From: Seminavis robusta
Taxonomy: Eukaryota; Bacillariophyta; Bacillariophyceae; Naviculales; Naviculaceae
Reading direction: 5' to 3'
Length of the DNA stretch: 64,000 bases
NCBI GenBank assembly: GCA_903772945.1
Contig: CAICTM010000004.1
Span: 186,001-250,000 of the forward strand
The position numbers and the translations under genes are program-made. Under the pieces are notes generated by a model. It was given only the letters and a program-made list of their open reading frames with translations, searched no databases and was not told the origin of the DNA. This document shows positions 53,777 through 63,942 of this stretch, one piece after another; the first letter of the stretch is position 1, and the number at the start of each line of letters is the position of its first letter.

Positions 53777-54173
53777 GGACCCTCCGACGGTTTTCACACA
53801 GGATTTAAAAAATCTTTAAATTGACACGACTGAATGACCGTTTAAAACAATCCCTTAAACAATCCCTTAACTCATCAACTATCCCTTAAACAATCCCTTA
53901 AAGAAACAATCCCTTAAAACAACCCTCTAAATCTTGGACTATCCCCTAAACAATCCCTTAACGCCAAATGGACATACCATAGAACTATCCCCTATTTCTT
54001 CAACTATCCCCTAAACATTCCCTTAAATAAACAATCCCTTAACAACAATCCTATAAATCTTTGACTATCCCTTAAACAATCCCTTAAAAGAAACAATCCC
54101 TTAATTGTGCTGGTCAAGTTTTTGTTAGTCGTGGAAGCTTTTTAAATCCTGAGTGAAAACCGTCGGACGGTCC
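53777..54173. mobile_element. Non-autonomous TIR element copy B with internal TCCCTTAA array
   Basis: The left end GGACCCTCCGACGG (53777) and the complement of the right end (...CCGTCGGACGGTCC at 54173) match at 33 of 35 positions. Both are nearly identical to the ends of copy A at 30801-31200, and the length is almost the same (397 versus 400 bp). The interior is an array of CAATCCCTTAA and CTATCCC(C)TAA units with spacers, colinear with copy A. No coding frame. Flanks show GGTGGT...CTGGACC symmetry just outside the ends, so the true border may lie a few bases further out. It lies between the two copies of the segmental duplication. Confidence 0.8.
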
Positions 54174-54229
54174 AGTACCACCACCTGTACTTTTGGCAAG
54201 GTGCGTGGTTTCCCGTGACCCCATGGCAC

Positions 54230-55190
54230 GGATCTTTTGATTCGATTCGATTCTATCTTTTGGGAACCGCGACAACCTCTTCATAAAATTGAACAAGCCA
54301 GCAACCCAGCAACCAGCAACCAACAACCAACAAGAACCAAAAACCAGCAATACCAATACAGCCATATCGTATGGCTACAAGCCCAAAATACAGATTCCTA
54401 CAACACGAAACAACATGCCATCTCATTCCGAATATCCGTTGATCGACAGAACAAAGCCCGAACTGCCTCGGCAAACAGGAAAGCTACATATAGATGAAAT
54501 ACAAGGGGACTCGCGAACTGACATTTCTTCTCCCGGGGATATGGAACCCCGCCACGACGAATCAACCTGGAAATGCCTTGTGACCGAGTTGTTGCAAGAA
54601 AAGCTACCAAGACACCACAAGGAGAAGATAGGGGAGCTGCAAGAAAAGGTAGCCAAGCTTCATTCGAAACAGCTAGCCAAGCTTCATTCGAAACTGCATG
54701 CACTACATGTAGGACCCAAGGTTGATCCCCAGCAGCCGGATCTTGTCCAGCAGCCGGAACAACGGGAGGCCGAAGATTTTGCAAGCATCGAGTTTTTGGT
54801 CCGTAAAGCTTATCTGTCAACCGTTTTTGAATGTGAAGATGAAGGAGAAAGCCAAAGGAAGTGAGAGCAATTGTATAGAGTACGGATGTACATCCAGCTT
54901 AGGAAATTTGTGAGAGCTTGTTATAGCAACAACAAAAAAGTCTCTCGTTGCTTGTATCATAATAAAGATAACTATAATTGGGCAACGGGCAACCACAAAA
55001 TCGTCATGTAAAAGGGAGTTGCCTCAGAAAGCTTCCAGGCTCTTTGCTACATAGTAGTTGCACTGACTCAATTGCACCCATCTCCTGCTCGATACAGGTA
55101 CCTGTGTCAGCTACCTGTAAAGATGTAGCTGATGTAATAGTCTACTCTAGTTGCTATCATAACTGAGATCCACCGTACCGGTACAGTGGA
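54230..55190 (+). repeat. Segmental duplication, unit 2
   Basis: Direct repeat of 52370-53290, including GATTCGATTCGATTC, the AACCAGCAAC-rich leader (with ACAAGAACCAAAAACCAGCA in both), the coding part, and the CTTCCAGGCTCTTTGCTAC 3' flank. Confidence 0.85.
54415..54864 (+). CDS. Small unknown protein, tandem copy 2
   Basis: 149 residues, single exon; paralogue of 52599-53015. MPSHSEYPLIDRTKPELPRQ and EFLVRKAYLSTVFECEDEGE are shared. It has extra residues after KLHID and a duplicated KLHSKQLAKLHSK segment in the helix. The C-terminus ends SQRK, unlike copy 1. Coding differences are partly conservative (I/V, F/Y), suggesting the protein is or was under constraint. Confidence 0.65.
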   Translation: MPSHSEYPLIDRTKPELPRQTGKLHIDEIQGDSRTDISSPGDMEPRHDESTWKCLVTELLQEKLPRHHKEKIGELQEKVAKLHSKQLAKLHSKLHALHVGPKVDPQQPDLVQQPEQREAEDFASIEFLVRKAYLSTVFECEDEGESQRK

Positions 55191-56025
55191 CTGTTGCCCC
55201 ACCGCCACCGCTCCCAAATGAATAAGTTCGAACGTTCTGGTGGCAGTCCAAAGCGTGACACAAAAAAGTGATCCCGCCAAATCTCAATAAATTTGGCTCT
55301 GCCGCCTTGGCGGGTGGTCACCAGGTGCTATCGTACATGTAGTGTTTTTCTGCGTTCAGCCGAAACATTTCTGTTCGTCGCCATCCAAGCATTTACAACA
55401 GCTTTAGCAGGACAGCTCAAGGCTCCCTTGATCCTTGATATCAGGTACCACCTTTCAATAAGCTCTTCTTGGTTGAATGTGAACTAGTTGTTGTCCAGCT
55501 CTTGGCGTGTGAATTGCATCCGCTCCTTCAAGATAATCACAGCAGCATATATTGAATTCCGGTATCACGGCTATCTTTCTAGCAGAACCGAACTCTTTCT
55601 GCCACCCACAAGTGCCTTGATTATAGCGCCTACAGCAAGCCAAGACGATTCATTCCCAGGGTGGATATCTATCTCATTATCTGGATTGGAATTAACTGCT
55701 CAGCTCTGAATATCCGACGGCTCATAAGGTACCTCGAGTGCTACCATACCTATCATTCCACACAAACGCACCTCCAAGCGATTCGTCGAACTACAGCGAA
55801 AGGAACCGGGTCTACTCTGTTCATCAGCGTACAGAGAACTGAGAGTTGCTTCTCTTGTTGTGGAGCCAACCAAGGGATCAAGGCCTGATTGAAGGAGGAT
55901 CTCTGGAGAGTTAAGTGCTGCCAACAATACAATACAATACAAGCACAGGAAGAACCGCTGGAACGCTATTGAAGCTATTTCATTGATAAGATCGACAATC
56001 TGCACACTACAGAATATACACAACA
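55191..56025. promoter_or_regulatory. Upstream region of SLC10-like copy 2
   Basis: About 830 bp without a supported gene. (ATACA)n, five units of ACAAT/ATACA type, lies at about 55922-55942, within 110 bp of the start codon. Confidence 0.4.
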
Positions 56026-57911
56026 ATGGGTACCTTGACGGAAGTATTCTCCAATTTCCTCCTCTTCTTTTTGGTGTTTGGCATGTCTGCCACTGTGGAC
56101 ATTGACAAGTTGAGGAAGCAACTGTCGAACCGTCATGCCCTCTTGACAGGTGTTTCTCTCCAGTTCTTGATCCTGCCTTTTGTGGGATTTTTAATTGTCA
56201 AGATATTTGGATTCCCAGCGCCTGTGGGCATCACGCTGTTGGTAGTTACATCCAGTCCTGGTGGAAGTTATAGCAACTGGCAAGTCGACACCAAATATTT
56301 CCAGTCTCTTCTTTTGGAACATTGATTCAGTCATTACAAATCCACTCTAACTTTCTCTCTCTGTCTGTCTCTCTCTCTCGCTCCTTCCTCGTTTATTTAT
56401 AGGTGGTGCAGTCTCTTCAATGCAGAGCTTGCCTTGAGCGTCACCATGACGGCTCTCAGCACATGCTTGGCCGTCATTATGCTACCCGTCAATCTGGTCA
56501 TTTATGCCTCGGGGAGTTACTCAAGTGCGGTCGTCAAATCCCTCGATTGGTACGCTCTTTTCATGAGTATCTTTGTCGTCATTGGAGGCATCAGCAGTGG
56601 CCTCTTCTGCTCGGCCTATTACAAAGACAATCCCGAAAAGTCGCATCAAATGCACAAACTGGCCAATCGATTTGGGAATGTGGCGGGGCTGGCACTCATC
56701 ACATACTCCATTACCGTGTCCTCCAGTGACCACAAGGCGGCTTTGTGGGATCAGGATTGGACCTTCTTTGTCGGTATCGCCACTCCGGCATTGGTGGGCA
56801 TCGTGACGGCCACGTTTTTGGCCACTCGATTCGACCTGGAAAAGCCAGAGCGCGTAGCCGTGGCGGTGGAATCGAGCTATCAAAATACAGGTAAGAATGC
56901 GCATGGGTGTTGGCGTGATGGAATGCCATGGGATGGAAAGAAACTTAGTAATCGACTCACTCAACCCCCTTCTTCTCGGAACGACCAGCCTTGGCAACCA
57001 GTGTGGCAGTAGTAATGTTCGACGGGAACGAAGATGATTTGGCCACGGCCATCAGTGTGCCTCTTTACTACGGAATGGTAGAGGCCGTCATGCTGGCCAT
57101 CTATTGTCTAATCTGCTGGAAGCTTGGATGGACCAAAGCGCCTTCGGACGAAAAATTGTGCGTCGTCTTGGCAACATCATATGAAGTGGAAAACCAGGAG
57201 GCCGAGGAACAGGCAGATTCCATTGGTGTTGTCTTGGGAGATATTTGTCATTCGGAAAACAACTCAGACTTGGAAAAGGCGGACGTGGTGACGCCATCCA
57301 AGCCACCGCTCATTTTTGTGGCACATGCGGACAAGATTGACGATGAGGTTGGAGGGGATGGACCTGTCGTTCTGAGAAAGGCCGATGGTGCAATCGTGGC
57401 AGAGTCCGATTGTCTGAGTACTCGAGAACGGGAAGACATGATGCTACAAGAGGGAAACTCTAGTTGTAAGAAACGGTTGTCGTTCCGATCGCATGAACCT
57501 TTGTCTCCTGGAGGAAGCTCCGACTCGGATGGCGGGGACCAAGACATGGACGGAAGCAATGGTCGCGATGTCAAAGCAAAACAAACAGGGCGGTTGGGTA
57601 AGACTATCTCGTTTGTCAAAGCCCGAGCAACCGGATATAGACGGGCTCCAATACCAAACGGAGACGGGGACGTCGACGATTGTGATATCCCACCACAGCG
57701 GGAACCGCCAACGGCAATCCCAGAGTCCGGAGAGCTTCCACATCGAGAAGCTCTCTGTGAGAATCGGGTGAGGTCCTTGTCAGAGGGATCACCGCAGGGC
57801 ACAGATGACGACCCTGGCGATCCGCAAGTGGCCGTCGCCGCAGATCTAAGCCAAGTGCAAGAAGAAGCCTCCACTGACGCAACGCCTGCGGAAGGGAAGA
57901 CAATCGACTAG
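56026..57911 (+). CDS. SLC10/BASS-like transporter, copy 2, with long tail
   Basis: Three exons: 56026-56279, 56403-56890 and 56989-57911; 554 residues. The first intron starts GCAAGT rather than GT (GC-AG class), at the same place as the GT-AG intron in copies 1 and 3. Motifs: GMSATVDID, SSPGGSYSNWWCSLFNAELAL, and VAVESSYQNT (Cys of the usual E-C replaced by Ser). The membrane core ends near residue 310. A hydrophilic tail of ~240 residues follows, acidic, Ser- and Pro-rich, unique to this copy and perhaps regulatory. The second intron falls between Q-N-T and A-L-A-T, a position not used by the others. Confidence 0.85.
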
Positions 57912-58234
57912 ATCACCATGCACATAAAAATTCAACTAAGTCATTTTAAAAAGAGTATTGTAGTCAGTCCATTCTTCCACTGGCCTGAAGTAGTCGCTCC
58001 CACTTTCGACGCTGGCAAGCCGAAAGCGCGGTTCCAATCGATCGCCAGTGTTGCGGGGCCTGCAAGCTAGACCGAAGCTGGGTTGACGAAGTCACAAAGA
58101 TTGTTGGCCAATAAAATATGAGATTTTAGTGGTGTTTATGCGTCGATCGAGTTTCTACCTTCCGATACGGATATTTGAGCAATAGTTTACAGATTGAATC
58201 ATTCTGGGAGGAAACGGCACCAGACAGGATGTAG
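57912..58234. other. Intergenic, convergent 3' regions of copies 2 and 3
   Basis: 323 bp; nothing recognised. Confidence 0.4.
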
Positions 58235-59712
58235 CTATCCCATTTTCCCATTGCCAGGATCCATCCGATTTGATATTTCCGGCCGATCTGACGACGACAT
58301 GTCTAGCCGATTTGTCGGTATTTCCAGTTCTGGTATTTGGAGCTGACTGGAGCTTGCATTGAAGTAGTGAGTGAGTACTTCGCCACTCTCACTCTGTTCG
58401 TCATCAAAGACATCCACCTCACTGTCATTGTAGGATATTTCAATCTCTCTCAGTTCTTTAGCCTCTGCATGAACTACTTCATACGAAGTCATGATCATGT
58501 CCCAAAACGGTGTACTAGCGGGTGCTTTTGTCCAATTTGCCTTCCACGCCCAAAGGCAATAGATCCCAATGACGACGCCTTCAACGACCCCGTACATGAA
58601 AGGAATCCCAATGGCATCGTTCCGATCGTCTCCCTTGAACATGGCTAATGCGACACTCGTTGCAAGACCAGTGTTTTGATAAATGCACTCAATGGCAACA
58701 GTCCTGAATGATGTGTATTGTCGTATTGTTCGTTGGTTATTGCATGTTCCCATGAATGAGCGAGCACAAGGTCGTGTACGTGAGGATCTATCCCTTCATT
58801 TGACATGAAACCCTTGCTTATCCGCGGCACTTACACTCGTTCTGGTTCTTTCAGCCGGCACGAGGTGGCTACAATGTTCGAAATTAATAATCCCAACAAG
58901 CAGGGCAGCGAAACACCCACATAGAACTCCCAGCCTCTGCTCCATATTTTGGAATCAGAATCTCCCGTATTTGCCATGGTTGCAGAAAAGATAATCAAGG
59001 CCAGCCCCGCAAAGTTCCCCAACTGCATTACATATACAGATGGATGTAAGATGATGAAGTTCCACAAATAATGGGAAAAATCCCCAAAACCTTCTTGTTA
59101 CTCACCTGGTTGGCCCGCTTGTTGAATGCAAAGGATTTGACTCGGTAGGAGCAATATAGTCCGATACCAATGGCAGAGATGACAATGATGAGCGCAATGA
59201 ACAAAGATGGCCAATCCAGTTCACTGATAACATCGGCTTCATAAGAATACTTTGCATAGATTAGCAAGTTCAACGGCAGAAAGCCTATACTGAGAATGGT
59301 GCTTATTGCTGTCATGGTAACACTGAGAGCCAAGTCGGTATTGAAGACAGAGCAGAACCTGCAAAATATGTATTTGATCAATGTAGCAAGTCAGATTTGA
59401 AAAGAGTTTTTTGGTTTGTGGAAACGTCGAGAAGGACGTGCTTTTTGGTCTGTCTTACCAATTGCTGTAACTTCCACCAGGACTGGATGTGACCACCAAT
59501 AGCGTGATCCCCATGTCAGGATCCAGATTCAGCGTATTGACGACCACGAAACCCAGGAGTGGAAGGACCATAAACTGCAGAGCTATTCCTGTAGCAATTG
59601 CCTTTTTGTTTCGAATTTGTTCTTGCATACATTGGATATCGACCGTAGCGGACATGCCGAATACCAGAGCAAAGAGGAGCACATTGCCCACTATTGACAA
59701 AACGTCGACCAT
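58235..59712 (-). CDS. SLC10/BASS-like transporter, copy 3
   Basis: Four exons on the minus strand: 59712-59459, 59358-59106, 59022-58835 and 58703-58235; 387 residues. Motifs: GMSATVDIQ, SSPGGSYSNWFCSVFNTDLAL (Trp-Phe instead of Trp-Trp), and VAIECIYQNTGLATS. Introns are in phases 2, 0 and 2; the third splits the Val codon of P-E-R-V, unlike the other copies. A hydrophilic acidic tail of ~90 residues closes it. It is divergent from copy 4 and convergent with copy 2. Confidence 0.85.
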
Positions 59713-60499
59713 TGTTGCGTGGATGTTTAGCTACCGGCTGAAAGACAGGAGTGTCTGGAGTATATGGCCTCGACAAGCGACGATTTCTCGTTCTATCTGA
59801 CAACCAGGGAGACAAATGTAGCCGCCTCGTCTCTCTGATCTTTGTCAGAGATCTGGCGTCTTGGTAAAGAAATCAACGAGGGATAATATGCAGGGGTATC
59901 GGCAGCCGTTGCTTCAATGCCACAATCTGGATCTTGCTCCTTTAGACTCAATTGAACCCGGCTCAGGCCCGAGATCGCTCCGTTGTTGGCTGCTAGCTAG
60001 CTCTAGTAGACAGGGTTTGTCTTGCTGCTGAAGGTTTCGCCGTACCGTATGAAGTTATTAGTGGTACTCGAGTATTTCGAAAGGGTCACAACAACATGTG
60101 TTGGTGTGTCGTGATGGCATGCGATTTCGTCCGTTGCAGGAAGCCCAAACATGTTGTGAGCGGTCGTGTCGCCCGGCTTTTCTCGGACGTGCATTGGAAG
60201 GTGGGGAATTTATGGGCTGCCACTTGGCCTGCGGTGCGGCATTCAATCTTGCTGGAACCACCCTCACAATTTAGCTCCGTTCGAGCACTTTTGGTTGGCA
60301 GGTTCCATGTTCACATGGTGGGAAGGGGACGGTTGGAAAGCACGCATGTGGAAATTGTTGACTCCACGGATATGATTACTCACACAAGTACCGTAGAGGC
60401 AGAACTTCAGATAGCGCCATTTGAGTGATACCTTCATTGGTTGGGCTAACAAAAAGACATCATCAAACCCAAGCAATTCAGTACATCGTTCCTGCCACC
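59713..60499. promoter_or_regulatory. Divergent promoter region, SLC10-like copies 3 and 4
   Basis: 787 bp between head-to-head paralogues; a shared regulatory region is possible. CTAGCTAGCTCTAG lies at 59993-60006. No gene was seen. Confidence 0.4.
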
Positions 60500-61939
60500 A
60501 TGGGATCATCCGTAAGCGACACTCTTACCAGCCTGATTAGCAATGTCCTGGTCTTTTGCCTGGTGTTTGGCATGTCTGGGACCGTCGATGTAAGATGTTT
60601 CAAGGCCCAGCTTCAAAATGCCAAGGCTGTCATGACGGGTCTCCTCCTACAGTTCCTCTTGATGCCGTTCCTTGGTTTTGTCGTGGTCAAATCCCTCGAT
60701 ATGGACTATATCACAGGATTAATGATCCTCGCAGTCACATGCAGTCCAGGAGGAAGCTATAGCAATTGGTGGTGCAGTATGTTCAATGCTGGTAAGTGCC
60801 ACAAAACAAAGGTATACAGATATTTCTAGCTAGAGATATCAATGCAAAACAACATACTAGTACCAATGCTCTCTTACGATTATTCACAAATCCTTTCTGC
60901 AAACAGATCTTGCATTATCAGTCACCATGACAGCTATTTCGACTTGTGTATCGGTAAGAACCCACTCTGCTCGTACCAGTGGCTGTTTTGCGTTCTTCTG
61001 GACTTGAAACCCCTTTATATTCACACCTGGTTCATTCTTGGCTTCATACGGTAACTTCTTTAGGTGATCATGCTACCATTCAACCTCTATGTGCATGCTA
61101 GATTGACATATGGCGAGGAAATCATCGATAAGGTCGACTGGGGATCCCTGTACATGTCCATCGTGGTTGTCATTTTTGCCATTGGCGCCGGTTTTATTGC
61201 CTCGTTCTACAGCAGTGACCCAAAGTTCAACTTGAATGCCAACCGCCTCGGCAATGCTGCAGGGGCCCTGTTGATCCTGTTCTCAGTCATCGTGAGTAAC
61301 TCACATGAAGATTACACCCTTTGGAATCGGGATTGGTCGTTTTACTTTGGTGTCGCCATTCCCTGCCTCTTCGGTCTAGTTTTTTCCACAGCTATTACCA
61401 CTTGCCTTTTGCTCCTGGCTCCCGAGCGCGTCACTGTATCGATCGAATGCGCCTTTCAAAATGTGGGTATTGCCATGAGTATTGCCGCAGCCATGTTTGA
61501 TGGCGACGATCTTTCGCAGGCTATTGGTGTGCCAGTCTATTATGGCTTTATCGAGGCACTCTTTGTCTCCATGTACTGTGTTTGGGCCTGGCAGGCTGGT
61601 TGGACCAAGGCACCGACGGATATCAGTCTATGGAAGGCCCTAACTACTTCCTACGAGGTTTACACGCTGGATCAGGCACTCAATAGTACTACCACAGGGA
61701 ACGTACAGCTTCCAAGAATTTCACCACCAACCCAAGAAAACAAAAACATCCCAAATGGAACAAATGAAGGTGACTGGGACTGTGTTGACTATGGCGATGA
61801 TGATGATGCTCCCTCAAAGGAACCCAAAACAAGGTACATTGACTACGAAGAGCAAAAGAAGAAGAAAGCAAAAAAGAAGAAGTCAGAAAAGAAGGAAACA
61901 TCGTCTGTGGGGAATTGGTTTGGTGGGTTCCTGTCATGA
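60500..61939 (+). CDS. SLC10/BASS-like transporter, copy 4
   Basis: Three exons: 60500-60791, 60907-60953 (only 47 bp) and 61064-61939; 404 residues. Motifs: GMSGTVDVR (Ala replaced by Gly), CSPGGSYSNWWCSMFNADLAL and VSIECAFQNVGIAMS. Both introns lie at places not used by the other copies: within FNA-DLA (phase 1) and after TCVS (phase 0); the introns of copies 1-3 are absent. The tail ends in a Lys-rich run (KKKKAKKKKSEKKE). Confidence 0.85.
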
Positions 61940-62161
61940 TGCATTGAAGAATATGTTTAAAAAGCATCATTTGAAGCATCGATGTACAGCGATTGATTGC
62001 GTTTATACTGTACAAAAGCTAGTAGCAAAATTTTGGCTGCCTCAACCAAATCACACGGGCAGTAGCTGGCCCTAGAACGGAGGAATGGATTGTAGTATGG
62101 ATGCCATTTTGGGGTACTCAGGTTTTTTGCCCTGGCAGATTGAAGTTGAATTACAAATCTC
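61940..62161. other. Short convergent gap
   Basis: 222 bp; nothing recognised. Confidence 0.4.
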
Positions 62162-63286
62162 TCAGGCTTTCTTGTCTTCTGAAGTCCTCTTTGTAAGCTT
62201 TTTCGCTATTGGGTCTTCCAAAAGCAATGCTAAAATGCCAAGAGAGCTGCATCCACAGGCAATGACCCAACCTGCAGAGTTTTGAAAGTGGCACAATGAG
62301 TATTGTCGACATGATTGGATGGCCAATCCAAGACTCGCCCAAAGAATGTACTTGTTCATCTGCAGTGGCCCCATTCGTAACCACGCGGCTACATTTCCAA
62401 TGGTTGAAACAACCCAAATGACATTGACGTTTGGTTGATGGTAATCATCCCATAGTCCCAAGAGCAGCCCTGATGCCAAGAAAAGGCCATAGATTGTGAC
62501 CAAGAGTCCTTGAGCACCCAAGTTCTTCCTAGAAAGCGTCATGAGAAATGCATTCAGCTGTACCACAGCAATCATGGCTAGATGAGGCGTGTAGCGTCGT
62601 AATCCCACCAAACACCCAGCCGTAGCTTGGAATTGCATGACGGAGAAGAACCGTTTGGCTGCTGGTGAAAAGTATTCAATGCCTCGAATGGTGGTGACTG
62701 GCAAAGACGACGACGACGACGACACACGCGTTTCCTTTTGGTCAGTTAGGATCATGGATCCCCAATCGGCCAAAAGGCAGGTCCCTAGGACAATGAGAAC
62801 GTCGAGAACGTGGCACGGCTGTTGGATGTCCCAAAACTCTTCACACCACTGTACCAACATGCAAGCACAACTTCGACCGCAAAAGATCAAGGAATGGATT
62901 CTGTACTTGGGCCAAATGCGATATCCGGTGGATATCCGTCGTTTAGGTATGTCGAAGATAAAACTGGACAAGTTCAGGCTCAAATGCAACGCCAGGAACG
63001 CCAAGGTGCCAGGGTATGGACCAAAATTTCCATCCGTGTCACCACCAGCATGTCGGAATCGGTAGACAAAGGACATCAGACAGGCCACACCAAGGACTTT
63101 GTGAATGTGATTGGGGTCGTCAGATGTCACCAATTTGGATAAAAGGGATGGACTACGAGTATGACAGTGTTGAGGAACGCCTTGACAATCATGATGTGCT
63201 CTTTGATTGGTAATTGCTGTGGTTTCCCGCTCGACCATCTCTCTTTTCGCTGCCGATAACGACGATGAATATTCTGATTCTGTCAT
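62162..63286 (-). CDS. Multi-pass membrane protein of unknown function
   Basis: Single exon, 374 residues from the ATG at 63286 (an in-frame stop lies just upstream). A hydrophilic N-terminus (~1-60) precedes six to eight hydrophobic segments: VLGVACLMSFVYRF, LAFLALHLSLNLSSFIF, VLDVLIVLGTCLLADW, LLVTIYGLFLASGLLLGLW, VNVIWVVSTIGNVAAW and AGWVIACGCSSLGILALLL. KYRIHSLIFCGRSC and RRYTPHLAMIAVVQLNAFL are patterned, with His and Arg near membrane edges. I have seen this layout in unnamed algal proteins but cannot name the family. Confidence 0.7.
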   Translation of the reverse strand: MTESEYSSSLSAAKREMVERETTAITNQRAHHDCQGVPQHCHTRSPSLLSKLVTSDDPNHIHKVLGVACLMSFVYRFRHAGGDTDGNFGPYPGTLAFLALHLSLNLSSFIFDIPKRRISTGYRIWPKYRIHSLIFCGRSCACMLVQWCEEFWDIQQPCHVLDVLIVLGTCLLADWGSMILTDQKETRVSSSSSSLPVTTIRGIEYFSPAAKRFFSVMQFQATAGCLVGLRRYTPHLAMIAVVQLNAFLMTLSRKNLGAQGLLVTIYGLFLASGLLLGLWDDYHQPNVNVIWVVSTIGNVAAWLRMGPLQMNKYILWASLGLAIQSCRQYSLCHFQNSAGWVIACGCSSLGILALLLEDPIAKKLTKRTSEDKKA

Positions 63287-63942
63287 GGTTTTCAGACTTT
63301 GGTGGTGCAACTATCTAGCGAAAAGGGAGGATACTGATGGGCAAGGTGAATGATGATGGACGCTTTGCAGCAACATCTTTGTTTGGTTGGTTGGCAGTTC
63401 TGTACGAGCTGTACTGTACGATAGTGGACCTTTTGCTTTTGCTTTTCGAGAGGAGTGAGAAAAATTGAGGTTCCAGAACTGGCTCAGTTAGGGTAAAGAA
63501 TAGGCGGTTCTCGATCGCCCGGGCGGCCACCGCTTTAGAATGCTTTTTGCCACGCAATCGGCATGGAAGACCAGCTCAGTGCTGCGTCGACCATGATGAG
63601 CACGGCCACTTTCGTATGCATCTGGCTCTGTGAAAGACGCAGAACTTTGACCAACTAGCTAGCTACGATGTAGCTACATGTAGTGAGTCTACAACCAAGA
63701 GTAATACTACCGGAGGCAAGCCTGAAGGAGGAGGCTAAGGTGGCGGTGTCTTTCGAAAAGACAACGACGACGTGGCTATTCTTGCAGCACAAACCAGCTG
63801 CCACCAAAGATGCCGACGTACCTGCTCTCTGACCTGAGCAAACTCTCTTTCATGACAGAGCTCTCCAGACAGTTCTCACAATTTCGAGGATTCATTCTCT
63901 CTTCTTCTTCTCCGTATCTTTCTTGTTGAAATTTTTTCGAAA
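63287..63942. promoter_or_regulatory. Divergent promoter region at window end
   Basis: About 650 bp; CTAGCTAGCTACGATGTAGCTACATGTAG near 63656-63684. No gene was seen. Confidence 0.4.
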
